From: Asterias amurensis
Lineage: Eukaryota; Echinodermata; Asteroidea; Forcipulatida; Asteriidae
Assembly: GCF_032118995.1 (NCBI RefSeq)
Contig: NC_092652.1
Coordinates: forward strand, 23,053,044-23,117,043
Reading direction: 5' to 3'
Length of the DNA stretch: 64,000 bases
Shown here: positions 13,801 to 25,038 of the stretch, piece by piece
Layout: every line of letters starts with the position of its first letter
Numbering within the stretch: position 1 is the stretch's first letter
The notes under the pieces: generated by a model
The model's input: the letters and a program-made list of their open reading frames with translations, nothing else
Database searches by the model: none
Told to the model about the DNA's origin: nothing
Position numbers and translations under genes: made by a program

Positions 13801-16800
13801 TGGACACCATTGGTAATTACTCAAAACAACTGTTAGCATAAAAACGTACTTGGTAACGAGCAGTGGGGTGCCTTTGATAGTGTAAACCATTTGAGAAACA
13901 GCTCCCTTTGAAGTAGCATAGTTTTTGACAAAAGGGTAATTTCTCACTCAAATTAAAATACTTCAGGCCTGAAGCCTTTTAATAGGCATCTATGAAAGCA
14001 CACAAAGTCATGCAACAAGTTTAATTTTTTTTTAGTATTCTCTTTCAAAATCAATTACCAATTGAGTCAAAATGTTTACAGGTTTGTTATTTTTTGCATT
14101 TCGTTGGGATACACCAATTGAGAATACTGGTCTTTGACAACTACTAAACGTATCCGGTACGTTTAACATACTGTCAAATTCCCTTCACAATGTTGATGGT
14201 TTGAGCACATACTTCAGCAAACTGTCAGTTATTCTGATTTTGGTAAAAACAACTCGAAGTTTCTTGCCAAGTTCTCAGTTACGGGGGAACATGACAGGTG
14301 CCAAAATGTCCGAACCCAATATTTTAACAGGGTGGAGAAGTAATCATTTGCTTTCATAGTTCGTTTATTTTGTCCAAAACAAGGGTTTTAATGTTGTGTG
14401 GTGAAAATAAGTGTGTCCCTTCAAACATATTGCCACGTAATCAAAATATTCCGGACGAACAGGTTGTCCACGCCCTAGTACAGAAATTAGCTCGGTCTAA
14501 ATTTAGTAGTTTTTTGTTTGGGAGGTCTTGAACGAAAAGAAGGTTTTTTTAAGTGAAAGCATTTTTGTTTATCTTCGGACAGATGGTGTTGGTCGGACCA
14601 TTTGAACACCATTCCAACATCCTTCCATGGAGAGAGAGTGGTGCAAGGGTAAGTACAGCCCTATTCACACGACAGCACTTTAACTTGGGTCCCTTGCCTC
14701 ATAATAGCATGGTTGTAAAATGTTGCAATGTTCGACAATATTTTACAAGGAAACTTGGACAGTAAAAACAGTTCGTCCTTCCACACGAAGTAAAAATTTT
14801 ACAACCATGCTACAATTTAGCAAGGGACCCTTGCTATTTTACTCTCGTGTGAAGGGTCTCTAGTCTAGCTTTAAGGTCACTCATTTTGTAGGTCGACAAC
14901 CGAGTGTTTCCCATGGGACGCCTTTTTCCGCTGGGGGTAACCAATCAGTGCTGAATGGCGGGGAAACCCACACTGGCGCACGCTCTGCGTTTTTTTCTCT
15001 CTGAATTCCCTCCTTGTATGTGTAATATTTCTTTTCCATAAAATGTCATATGTCACGACACTGTGACTTTCATTTTCACAAAGTTCATGTTGAAATCATA
15101 TCAACATTTTAGATTATGTGTGTTGCTCACTTATAAGGAAGATCCTCGCCGTTGCCAAAATTGCTTTTGAACCGAAAGAAACATATCTTGAACGGCCATT
15201 TTTATACTCGTGGGAATACAACACAGAGTAGAACTATCAAAGACCTTAACGCAAGGCTTTTTTTTCAGGGTACGAAAGAACCATGGTTTTGAATTCTAAT
15301 TAATTGGGGTAAACAAATATCTTGATATAACGGGAATTAAATGACAAGTTCTTCAAATCTGGGGAGGAATATGGGTGCATTGGATAAAACCACCAGACAC
15401 GGGTGGGTGTATGGTTTCTCCAAGCCCAAACTCCAGCCCCTTGCTTCCCCCCCCCCCCATCTTAAGGTCAACTTTAAAATTAACCCCAAATTAATAATAA
15501 TCATTTTGGACGCTTTCTGTTGACGGATACTTACAATAATGTCGAGCACTTCCGTATCCATCACACGGACGTCTATTTGCGTCTAGCCCTGGCTTCTGGA
15601 TTTTTCTCCTTCTGTCAGGACTTGTCATTTTTAGCGGTAGAAACTTATTTGCTGGGTTGGAGAAAGAAAGAGAGGGAGGGGGAGAGAACGTGGGAGGACG
15701 TGTTGGAGACATAATAATGCTTCCAACACAGCGCAGTTGTGAAGTTGTTTACTTCGGGCTGGCTGGCTCTCTAATGCGAAGTGTCAAATGCTTTTTTTTT
15801 TAAGGCACTGGACACTTTGTATTTACTCAAAATAGTTGTTAGCATAAACTTACTTGGTATACGAGCAGTGGACAGCTGTTGGTAGTAAACAACATGGTGG
15901 GAAACGGCTCCCTCTGAAGTAATGTAGTTTTTGAAGAAGAGGTAATTTCTCACTAAAATGTTGAAAGACTTCAGCTGAAGTCTTTTATTATGCATCTGAA
16001 AGCACACAAATTGTGCAACAAGGGATTTTCTTTCTTCCACTATTCTCTTGCAACTGCGATGACCAATTGAGTCCAAATTTTCACCGGTTTGTTATGTTAT
16101 GCATAATGTAAGAATACCGGTCTTTGACAAAGGATAAAAGCTGTCAAATGCCTTTAAGAAACAAACTCTCCTTGTTGGTTTGCAGCTCTCCGCTCTTCGT
16201 ATTCTTTCTGGTCTAATTCACTCTTGAAAAACAAGAAAACATCACACATCGATCCAAAAATGATTTTCTGTTTCTCCCTTTCTCTCTTGGCGTTTAGATT
16301 CGCGCGGTAGGTCAGTGCGGTTAATAAGGGAGGGAGGGGGGGAGGGGGTTCTCAATGCCTGGTGTAATAATTGTTTTTATTTTATTATGTGCTGCTGAAC
16401 ACTGAACAAACACATCGCTAGACATACAGGCGCGGTCATCACTCTATGTTATTGTGACGTTGGGCTGGAACGGTGTGTGTGTGGAGTCGCGTGGGCCATT
16501 ATTGCCAAGACAATTTATTATACATAAATTGAAAAAAAATTAAATTATCGATCAAAATCATGACTTGTTATTGTTTTTGATGTAATAATAAGGAATGGAT
16601 GCTGGAGAAAAGCGAAGTGAAGATTATGCCCTTTATTAAAATCTTGGTAAGACGACGTGGAAAGGCATCTGTGTCTGAGACTACAGATGCTGGGGCGTAA
16701 TTTATAATAAGTGATTAAAACAACTTGCATTGTAAGCAAAGACAACCAATCAATCCCAACAGTAACAATTATCGCACATTGTCCCCAAGACAAAAAAACA

Positions 16801-19800
16801 CAACCACTGAATTATTGTAGAGTGTTAAAATAACACCAGTATGGCGGCATCCAGCTAGACTGGTGTTAAAATACTAGTGTTAACATAACACCTGGTGGTG
16901 TTGCCTATCATCCCAAACCAAACAAAATAACACTAGTGGTGTCAACCAGTGTTTTTGCCTAGTGCCACGGTGTGTGTAATATTGGCCTGCAGCGCATAAC
17001 TTTATTTCTAACTCTGTTTGCAGAGAGCTACTTGGGCACAAAAACTAGCTAAGCACAACAAAAAAGTATGCTTACCGGAAGAAGGTTACCAGCTAAAATA
17101 CTATTTGACATAAAGCATCAGGGACTTATACCTTGCTTATTGATGCTAAGCATACATTTTACAGCATTTTGGAAATGAAATTGAGCCCATGCCAAGACGA
17201 CCCCTAAAAAGTTGCTTCTCATATCAAACCAAGACTTCAAAAATAGTTTCACTCCAAATTATCAATGGTTAACTTTTTTTTTTATATCTTGATTTACTCT
17301 CCATAGGTGGAGAGAATCAAACAGACACAGGGTGGACTAGTTGACCTGGACGACTTGGAGTCGAAACTACAGGCACACTGCCAGACACACGAACTCATCC
17401 TGGGTTGCTTCTCGGCTGCGTCGAACGTCACGGGAATTATCACAGATACCAAACCGGTGGCGGCGCTATTGCATCACTACGGAGCGTTGTCGTTCTGGGA
17501 CTATGCTACGGCGGGTGAGTTGACGAAGAGGATGCGAGAATACCTGGGGGAAAAAAACATGCAACTGGTTCAGATTCAACCATTATTGGTTAGCATCTAA
17601 AGGACAAAGCAATCTTGCTAAAGGACACAAGTGCCACAAATGGGACTCGAACCCACAGTCTGCGAACCAATAATGGTTGAGTATAAACCAGAAACAAATT
17701 TGTTTTCTTTATGAAATTACGGTAACCTTAAAAAAAAAATACAATCACTGCACAGTGAACATATTTTTGACCGCACAGGAAATTTTCTTACATCAAAATA
17801 TTATAGTTTCATTTAATTTTTAACAGCCTGCAATTTTTTTTTCTTGCATCAATTACGAACTACATGGAAATGATAACAACAAAGAACAAACAGCCCGCTT
17901 CTTGTTTGAATGAATAAAAAGTAAATTTCTGATGGAACTATACTACATAAGATGTCACTAAGATGTCACTAAATAATCACCATAATAACATGAACTTTAT
18001 TTTTGTTTTCTTCACAGCTCCATATTTGGATATTGATATGAATCCAACAGATAGCAGGTGAGTGACAAACTAGATCTGTTTGTTTCAGTTATTAATTTGA
18101 GTATCATAACTATGTTAATATGGCTATGTCTTGACAAACATTTTCAAACAATAATGTGTGAATATTTGTCATGTTTTCTCAGACCTGACTGGGACTGTTC
18201 TAAAGATGCTGTGTTTATATCAACTCACAAGTTCGTTGGAGGAGTAGGAACACCAGGTCAGTATTTGTCAGTATTTGTTGTGATTTATTTGTTGTGTGCC
18301 TAGAGTGAATAGGAAGAAGATGTTGAGAGAACATTATTCCAAATACTGGGTTTACATATTGGTTTGGAAAACTAAATTATATAATGATGCAAATTTAACA
18401 TCTATTTTATCGTTGCGGTACCCAAAACATAGGATTCGAACTGCCTCTAGCTGCCGGGCAACCTCGGTAGTCTAGTTGGTAAGACACTGCTCTAGAATTG
18501 CAAGGGTCGTGGGTTCGAATCCCACCCGAGTAACATGCCTGTGATATTTTTTCACAGGACTCGGGAAAGTACTGAGTATACAGTGCTAACACACATCGGT
18601 GTGTGGGTAAAAACCAAAATTAATAAATAATATAACCATAAACTTGTATTCCATTAATGACTATGCTGTCTTCGTCATAACTTATTTTATTATTGATTGA
18701 CGCTCAGAGAGATACTTATTTTTGTGATGAATATTTATACCTGATTTTTTTTGTACCAGGTCTTCTCGTCGCAAAGAAGCGTCTTTTTGTCAACAAAGTT
18801 CCACACGGAGCCGGCGGAGGAACCGTTGCATACGTACGTATACTTAATACTTCATTCTCTCTACCTATCTTCCACTTTTAGTGACCCAACAGTCCCAGCA
18901 TTTGTTAGTCCTTTCGTATTTCCACAGAATTGTTTTGCTTTGTTTGGAGCTAAACAACCAATAACCAACAAGAACTTCATAAACTACAAACCCCACTTCT
19001 AAACCCGTTTCCTCTGATGTGGTCATACGCCCACTTGGTTGCTCGTTGTTCTGGAGGGGGTATGAGGGGGGGGGGGGGGGAGGGGATAATGTGTCTTTCA
19101 GGAAGGTTCCCCCTTCCCTCCCTAGGCTACATTTAAGATGCACCCATCTGATTTGATGTTAAACGGTAGCTAAAAAGAGGGTATCAGTTGGTTGCAGTAG
19201 CCTACATCCCAGCCGTAATAATGTGAAGGCACCGCCTTATGTTCACCCTAGATCGTTTAGTCATCATCCGGGAGACTAGCTTGTATAAACTTGCCAGACT
19301 CATTACCTTTGGCAGTTAAAAGGGTTCCCGAAATTCAAATTAAAGTGTGGAGAGAAACATGAGGATTGTGTCAACATTAATTTTGGCTTTACTGCAAACT
19401 TTCTAAAGCAATATTTTCTTGGGGATTAGGGGCAAATGACTTCCACACAGTTTTTGTGTTTTAGAATAGACTACATGCTAGAAACTTGAACAGTTACTGG
19501 TAGTTGCTACTGTTGTAAACTGCTTACTAACCAGGACATAATGGTAAAAAAGAAAAGGAGTGTCCTGACGTTTCGATGCTAATAGCAGAGCCTTTCTCGA
19601 AGCCTTCTCGAAGCTTTGGAGAAAGACCATTAGGCTTAACTATTTTGTGTCATAAAAATGTGAACTTATTTTCGGAAGTCTTTGGTAGTCTGACAGAGTT
19701 GTCTGAAACAAATTGCTATCAAAATTGAACGGGTTTGTTTTGTGCTGTTGGCAAAATATCACCCAAAGAGCATCCCGTCCATTTAATTCAAACTAATCGC

Positions 19801-22800
19801 CAAGGGAAAGCAGTATTGGACTTTTCAACATGGATACCTTTTAAACTGGTTGAGCATGTATAGGATATAATATAGACGTGATTTATTATAAGGGAGTTTT
19901 TGAGCATGTGTGCCACACAGGAACTCGGGGGAAGGGCTAGGGTCACCCCACCCTCGTGTCTGATCCCCGGGACGGAAGCGCCCCGCAGTCCCCCCGGGTC
20001 TGCGCCTGGTGCTGATAGCAGATTAAACAACGTGTCTGTGCATTACATATACCCCCCTGTATACATTAACACCCTTAGCTTCTGTCCCCCTTAGGTTGTT
20101 TAACCAACACTTGACTACCTGTCCAAATACATCATGTTATACCAGAGACCTACACACTTCGCCTCTGGTAATTTTCATTTTTGTGAAGAGGCGAATGACC
20201 GCAATTTAGTGTCGAGCACCGGAGGAAAGTCATGGGGAAAGTCATACACCATTCGCCTTATCTTTGGAAAAGTGCGGAAATAAAGCTGCGTGTATATTTG
20301 TTTACTTAAAGGTACTAGACACCTTTGGTAATTGTTAAAGACCAGTGTTCTCACCTGGTGTATCCCAACATATGCATCAAATAAAAAAAAAATCTGTGAA
20401 AATTTTGGCTCAATTGGTCATCGAGTTTGAAAGAGAATAATGAAGAAAAAAAGTTACCCTTGTTGCTTAACTTTGTGTGCTTTCACTACCATAATAAAAG
20501 GCTTCAGCTGAAGTATTTTATTATTTGAGTGAGAAGTTACCTCTTTCTTAAAAACTCCGTTACTTCAGAAGGAGCTATTTCTCACAACGTTTTATACTAC
20601 CAACAGCTCTCCATTGCTCGTCACTTAGTTGTTATGCTAACAAATATTTTGAGTGATTACCAATTGTGTACATGCCTTTAAAGCTATTCTCCCTCCTGTA
20701 TCCACTACCACAGGTCTCCCGTGATATGTACCATTATCTCCGGGACATTGAAGCTAGAGAAGAGGGCGGCACACCGGCCATCGTTGAATCCATCCGTGCG
20801 GGGCTTACGTTCCAGATAAAACAGGCCGTCGGTCCACACTTCATCGAAGAACGAGAACAGAAACTAGCAAGGTATAAAAACAAAATCAACAAGTACAAAC
20901 TTGTTTATATTTTGTGGTGCCTTTAAACTTGTTGGAGGAATGTAATTTCTTCTTTTTGGAGAGAGTAGATAGATAGATAGCTAGATCAAATGGTTTATTA
21001 TGAAACTGTCCTCGCAGCACAAAGGTTGAACTGCAACAATTTTACATAAATTAAAAAATTGAAGTTAAATAGGAGACAAATTGGTAATAAAAAAATAAAA
21101 AACATGTGGAATAGTTAAGCCACTCCCCTAAATTTACACATTGAAAATTGCACATTGAAATTGAATTAATTTTACTCAAAAATGGTGTGAAAATACAACA
21201 AAACAGCAGACAATAATTGAAAATGTTATAATAGTAATATAGTTTACTATGATCTTTTGATAATGTAATAAATGATTATGTAATCAGACTCTTATTTTGT
21301 TTATTTGGAAATTATAATCACCATTAACAAATGCTAGTCTTCACTATTCGGTCATCCGTTTTATGCCGATGCGTGCCACCGTGTAGCCAATACATTAATC
21401 GGCCAAATTTCATATGAAACTGCCAGCAGGAAATTTTGCTCAGCATTTTGTTTCTGATAAGTAAACTTGTGCATGAAACCAACCAATAATTTAGTACATT
21501 ACATTGGCTGATACCCTATTCCTGCTCAGCCACATTTTCCTTGCGTAGCTGATTTAAAATGGTTAAACCGCACTATGATGAAATTGGAAACAAAATATTC
21601 TCAGCACACAACCTGTGACTCACCGCCACTCGCCACATTTTTGACATCAGCAATAATAATAACAAGGGTATGGAGTGTCGTGTATTCCATGTAAATCAAC
21701 TCTTGCATGACGAACCCCATCCCCCTCCCGTGCCTTGCCCTTTTCAAATCCACAAATATTTGACCTGCAGCCGATTTCACGAAACGCTATAGGACGAGTA
21801 TTAGGACGTATTAACTCGTCCCAACTTACGATGGGTTCCTATAAAACGTCTTTACGGAACTTAACTCGTCCTAAGTCCCTTTTCGAAACCACGGCTTCGG
21901 CTCCAGATTCGGCTCAGGCTAGCTTGGCCCCGCGGTTGTTCTAACAATTGCGCGTGCTTTGCGCGCGTACGTGCTCAGGGCTTCAGACGAGAGAACGGAG
22001 CCTGAAGCCGAATCCAAAGCCGAAGCCGTGGATTCGAAAAGGGTCGATGGGAAGAGTTTGGTGACATCGACGGCTGTAACTTTGCAATGTTTTTCCTAAC
22101 CTTTATTTTCACACCCCTCCATTTTTTCAGACTTGCTTTTGAACGATGGGAGCTCAACGACAATTTGGTTGTCCTAGGCAACAAGGAAGCCTCTCGTCTC
22201 CCTATCTTCTCATTCCTAATCCGGCATCCGGAGACGGGCAAACTACTACACCACAACTTTGTCTCCGTCCTACTCAACGATCTATTCGGCATCCAGGCGA
22301 GGGGAGGATGCGCGTGCGCCGGTCCGTATGCCCATGTAAGTATTATTGGCTAACTTCGAAGCCAAAATCGATTAATGTTTGCTAATTAAAACGGCTGACT
22401 ACACCTTTAATAAATAAAAAAAATCTTAAATTCTTTTCTGGTGATTTTCTTCGTTGTTTTATATGAAATGAATGAAACCCAGCCCTTTTGTTTTCACGCC
22501 CGAGTTCGGCTAATCGACAATGCCTAATTATTTCTTGTAATTTTTGTCTCTTTTGCAGGATCTTCTAGGTATTTCGGAAGACAGCGCAGTCAAGTTTTAC
22601 GAGCTAATCCGAGAAGACAGGTACGGATTCTCAACTTGTTTACTAAATTAGAATTATATCATTACTTTAACAAAATCATAATATACAAATATATCTTGGT
22701 TAGCTGCAAGAACAAAAAACAAATGTTTTCAAACTTAACTCTTTCATGAGCCAACCGGTCGCTAAATCCCTTCAAAATACTAGTTGTCGAACAAAAGATG

Positions 22801-25038
22801 AAGATAGTAAGGTCACTCAGTTTTCAAAATGGGAAAAAATGACTTGATTTGATCAATTTATCGTTGAAACAAAATTGGTGAACAAAAGGGTTGAGGAGGA
22901 TCTTTATACTTACCAAATATACTATTTACTTTAACACAGGAGAAACATGTGTAACGAGGAGCCAGCAGAGGCCGTCAGACCGGGTTTTGTTCGGATCAAC
23001 CTACCGTACTTCGCCGCGGATGAGACCATCGACTACATCCTCTCGGCCATTGATCTAGTCGCCACACACGGCTGGAAACTTCTACCACAGGTGAGGCAAA
23101 TCTTTTGTAATTTTACGGTTGTGCCGAGCAGTCTTCTTCTTTAGTCCATTAGGGCGTCAGCCGTCCCGTTGTGTTCCGAGAAGTGAATTCCTTCCACGCG
23201 TCCCTGTTCAGTGCGGTCTTCATCAGGCCATACCGACTCCCTCCATTAAGTGCACGAATGGTGTCTGTCCACCTCGCCTTTGGCCTTCCTCTACTGGCGC
23301 GACCAGTAACACGTCCGTCCATACATTGCTTCTCCAGGTTATCAGTAACCTTTACAAAAAAACGGTTAACGGTTTTGAAGTATATGCACCGTATAATATG
23401 GGAATCATCTGTACGCCGATTTTTTTTTAAATAGAGGAGCAGCATTTTATCTTTGGTATTGAATACTTGTTCATCTTGTCTCATTCTTATACTCACTATA
23501 AAGATGATTATTTTGTTAGTTCCTTTAACTAAACAACATTCTCTGATTTTGTTTCCCCGCAGTACCGATTCGACCTGAAGAGCGGCGCATGGACCCACCG
23601 TGCCGGCTTCGTCGGGCAGGGCCCAGGCTTCGAGAGCCTGTACGACATCAGCTACGACCACGGCTTCTTCGAAGTCCCATCGGAGAAGAGCACCGACCAG
23701 TGTCTTGATGGTCATACCAGGCTATCCCATCATCTTGAGGAGGCAATGACGCTGTTCGAGCAAGCTGTGGATGATGTTATGGTGAGTAATAACCGAGTTT
23801 TCTTGAAGGGGGGGGGGGGCATGGAGCACCATATGGGGGAGGGGAGGTTGGGGTCGATGAATGATTGTTTTTAATTTGGAATCGGATGTTTCAGAATAGA
23901 ACGTATATGTGTGTGTTTAAAAGTGTTCTTTCCTACCCGGAGACATATTTTGTAAACTGCTTAGCCAGAAAATATTGCTTGAAAACAATTATTTGCTGAG
24001 TCAAGACCAACAAAATGAAAAGGAGCCAGCCATAAATCCTGATACACGAGGTTCGGCTGGCAACCTTTTTCTGATCAGCATTTTTTTTTAACTTGTGTGC
24101 AAAGTTTGTCAAAGGCTCCAGAATTATACTTTGATGTTTACTTATTGGATTGTAAGTAATAAGACATCGACAATTTCACCCAAGACCGAGGCCTGGTATA
24201 TTATAGAAGCACGGGGAACTATTAATTTGAATTTATTTAAATGTTGTCGATATTTAAGTGATATTATCTTTTCAAACTGCGTCCTCATAAACGTGCGAAT
24301 AACACACAACCTATACGTCTTTCAAGTGTGTTTATTGGAACCGTTTACAAACTATTATTTTGCAACTCTTTGCAAAATAATAGGTATGCCTATTATTTTG
24401 CAACTCTTTGCAAATATTGTACAGTCTGCTAAGTGTCAAAAAATATTGGGACTTACCTGAGATTTATATCTTTATTGAACCAGGTATTTGATGCTCTTCA
24501 AGACCCAGAGGTCACGCTCAGTGAACGCTATCAGAATTTCCTTTGGTTCGTCCAACCACGGGAAGCTGCCTTCTGCCTCAACGACGCCTGGCAGCGAAAG
24601 CTACAGGTAGCCCTCAAGGCAGGCTACGTGTTCCAACTCGGCAACGAGGAATCTGAGAACGATCACGCCGAAGTCATCGACAGATACGAGGAGAGTTTGA
24701 CCCCAGCCGAAGACGAGGAGGACTCCGCAACGGTGCCGTTCACTGTCGCAGAGGTACCCGAGGAATACTGCCAGAGCTACGCCGCCTCAGAAGACGTTGC
24801 CGTTGTCCCCGGTGACGACGACGAGCAGGGAACCATCGGGTTCTACGGGGATACCATGGAGATGTACACGGAAGCTACTGGTTCGGCATTCGAGTTTACC
24901 AAGCCCGGGCAAGGTGGAAACTTCATGAACGGCTTTGAGGAGTCCGGTAAACCATGGCTGAAGAACCCAAATTATTACCGTGCCATCTCGAACGAGAGTG
25001 GGTATAGTAGTGAGGAAGAGTTTACCTATACCATGTGA
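4818..25038 (+). CDS. Aminotransferase class V (cysteine desulfurase-like) PLP enzyme, 15 coding exons
   Basis: Exons, all GT-AG and in frame: 4818-4932, 9856-9886, 11678-11794, 13520-13649, 14583-14648, 17307-17514, 18018-18057, 18183-18256, 18760-18833, 20714-20871, 22131-22335, 22559-22620, 22940-23090, 23563-23781, 24484-25038. They total 2205 nt, or 734 residues plus TGA. Fold-type I hallmarks appear in order: VIYCDYTASG (about 39-48), GSGSTGA (107-113, phosphate loop), EHHSN (139-143, ring-stacking His), FWDYA (Asp218, pyridine N), STHKFVGG (Lys252, the PLP Schiff-base lysine) and RGGCACAGP (395-403). The last matches the loop carrying the persulfide cysteine in SufS and Moco-sulfurase relatives. 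The family removes sulfur from cysteine or acts on related substrates; the substrate here is unknown. Residues about 478-734 form an extension, acidic near 640-700, that I cannot assign to a family. The start is the first ATG after a TATA promoter. Family and exon chain are firm; the biochemical role is inferred. Confidence 0.9.
5880..6249 (-). mobile_element. MITE family B copy in aminotransferase intron 1
   Basis: Flanked by TTAA at both ends (5880-5883, 6246-6249), with termini TTAAAGGCACTGGACAC and GTGTCCAGTGGCTTTAA. It is reversed relative to the 2462 copy and is non-coding. Confidence 0.88.
6753..7129. mobile_element. MITE family A (T2/Kolobok-like palindromic element)
   Basis: 377 bp, TTAAAGGAACACGTTGCC ... 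GGCAACGTGTTCCTTTAA. Almost the whole element is one inverted repeat; the inner arms meet around 6930-6950 (GGCCGACCGTGTTAG and its complement). The ends match the TTAAAGGRR terminal rule described for Xenopus T2 MITEs. A second copy is at 45648-46038. Confidence 0.88.
7130..9855. other. Remainder of aminotransferase intron 1
   Basis: AT-rich intron. It includes the dispersed motif TGACGTTTCGACC with GCAGAGTCTTTCTCG (about 8007-8040). No exon, RNA gene or complete transposon was recognised. Confidence 0.4.
9887..11677. other. Aminotransferase intron 2
   Basis: No gene was recognised. It contains a poly-G run at about 11315-11330. A block at 10680-10860 contains CACACGAGACAA and other words shared with nearby palindromic elements, but no clear ends. 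Confidence 0.35.
11795..13519. other. Aminotransferase intron 3, rich in G/C homopolymers
   Basis: Homopolymer runs: G at 12003-12019, C at 12109-12122, G at 12640-12654. A fragment at about 12430-12600 resembles the TAAGCACAA...GCTTAGC repeat family seen at 27024 and 47001. No exon seen. Confidence 0.4.
13791..14165 (+). mobile_element. MITE family B copy in intron 4
   Basis: TTAAAGGCACTGGACACCAT at the left end; the right end is degraded to ACTAAACGTATCCGGTACGTTTAA. Internal words GAGAAACAGCTCCC and TTGAAGTAGCATAG match other copies. Confidence 0.8.
14656..14858. mobile_element. Palindromic MITE beside exon 5
   Basis: GCCCTATTCACACGA ... TCGTGTGAAGGGT ends, with inner arms TAGCATGGTTGTAAAAT and its complement ATTTTACAACCATGCTA. 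It begins about 8 bp after the exon 5 donor. Related words (TTCCACACGA) occur near 12970-13125. Confidence 0.7.
15800..16157 (+). mobile_element. MITE family B copy in intron 5
   Basis: TTAAGGCACTGGACACTTTG ... CAAATGCCTTTAA, with the GAAACGGCTCCCTCTGAAGT core. The right inner end is eroded. Confidence 0.8.
16805..16970. repeat. Cluster of AACACCAGT / ACTGGTGTT inverted words
   Basis: ATAACACCAGT, ACTGGTGTTAAAAT, GTGTTAACATAACACC, AACACTAGTGGTGTCA and similar words alternate in orientation over about 165 bp. It is probably a palindromic transposon remnant; its ends are not defined. Confidence 0.5.
17024..17170 (+). repeat. Dispersed repeat family E (AAGCACAA ... GCTTACC)
   Basis: Shares CTTGGGCACAAAAACTAGCT, AGTATGCTTACCGGAA and AAGGTTACCAGC with copies at 27024, 47001 and 61115. 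Non-coding. Confidence 0.6.
18440..18640 (+). repeat. tRNA-derived SINE, well preserved
   Basis: The tRNA-like head has an A-box region (AGTCTAGTTGGTAAGACA) and a B-box (GTGGGTTCGAATCCCACC). A family body GCCTGTGATATTTTTTCACA ... ACACACATCGGTGTG and an AT-rich tail follow. The nearly identical copy at 55930-56125 shows it is a transposed SINE and not a tRNA gene. Confidence 0.85.
18834..20305. other. Aminotransferase intron 9, left part
   Basis: Contains a G run at about 19065-19081 and the dispersed motif TGACGTTTCGATGC with CAGAGCCTTTCTCGAAG (about 19568-19610). A GC-rich block lies at 19920-20020 (CCCCGGGACGGAAGCGCC). No exon seen. Confidence 0.35.
20306..20681 (-). mobile_element. MITE family B copy just upstream of exon 10
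   Basis: TTAAAGGTACTAGACACC ... GTGTACATGCCTTTAA. The right end stops 32 bp before the exon 10 acceptor (exon starts at 20714), so the MITE lies close to the branch-point zone. Confidence 0.85.
20872..21876. other. Aminotransferase intron 10, AT-rich
   Basis: A GATA microsatellite lies at about 20967-20985. A GGACGAGTTA-type inverted-word block sits at 21770-21875. Otherwise nothing recognised. Confidence 0.35.
21877..22043. mobile_element. Palindromic MITE family H (CCCTTTTCGAA ends)
   Basis: CCCTTTTCGAAACCACGGCT at the left, and GCCGTGGATTCGAAAAGGG at the right, with inner GGCTTCGG/CCGAAGCC repeats. A second copy is at 28883-29051 in the 3' flank. Confidence 0.75.
23149..23345 (-). mobile_element. 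LINE reverse-transcriptase C-terminal fragment in intron 13
   Basis: On the minus strand this reads DNLEKQCMDGRVTGRASRGR, then PKARWTDTIRALNGG and RDAWKEF before a stop. It is the GRxSRGRPxxRW...RDRW tail typical of non-LTR endonuclease/RT proteins. Only this 3' end is present. The frame stays open beyond it into antisense host exon 14, which is coincidence. Confidence 0.75.
23782..24483. other. Aminotransferase intron 14
   Basis: A G run at about 23809-23819 and a degraded repeat fragment around 23940-24090. An ATTATTTTGCAACTCTTTGC block is directly repeated at about 24356 and 24391. No coding exon. Confidence 0.35.

Noticed and set aside
18453-18525. Possible tRNA gene (A- and B-box present)
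   Set aside because: It continues into a fixed non-tRNA body and recurs with the same body at 55926, so it is a SINE head. The cloverleaf is incomplete.
23149-23715. 188-codon minus-strand frame treated as one protein
   Set aside because: It is a chance fusion of antisense host exon 14, intron, and a LINE 3' fragment; only the last part (23149-23345) is meaningful.
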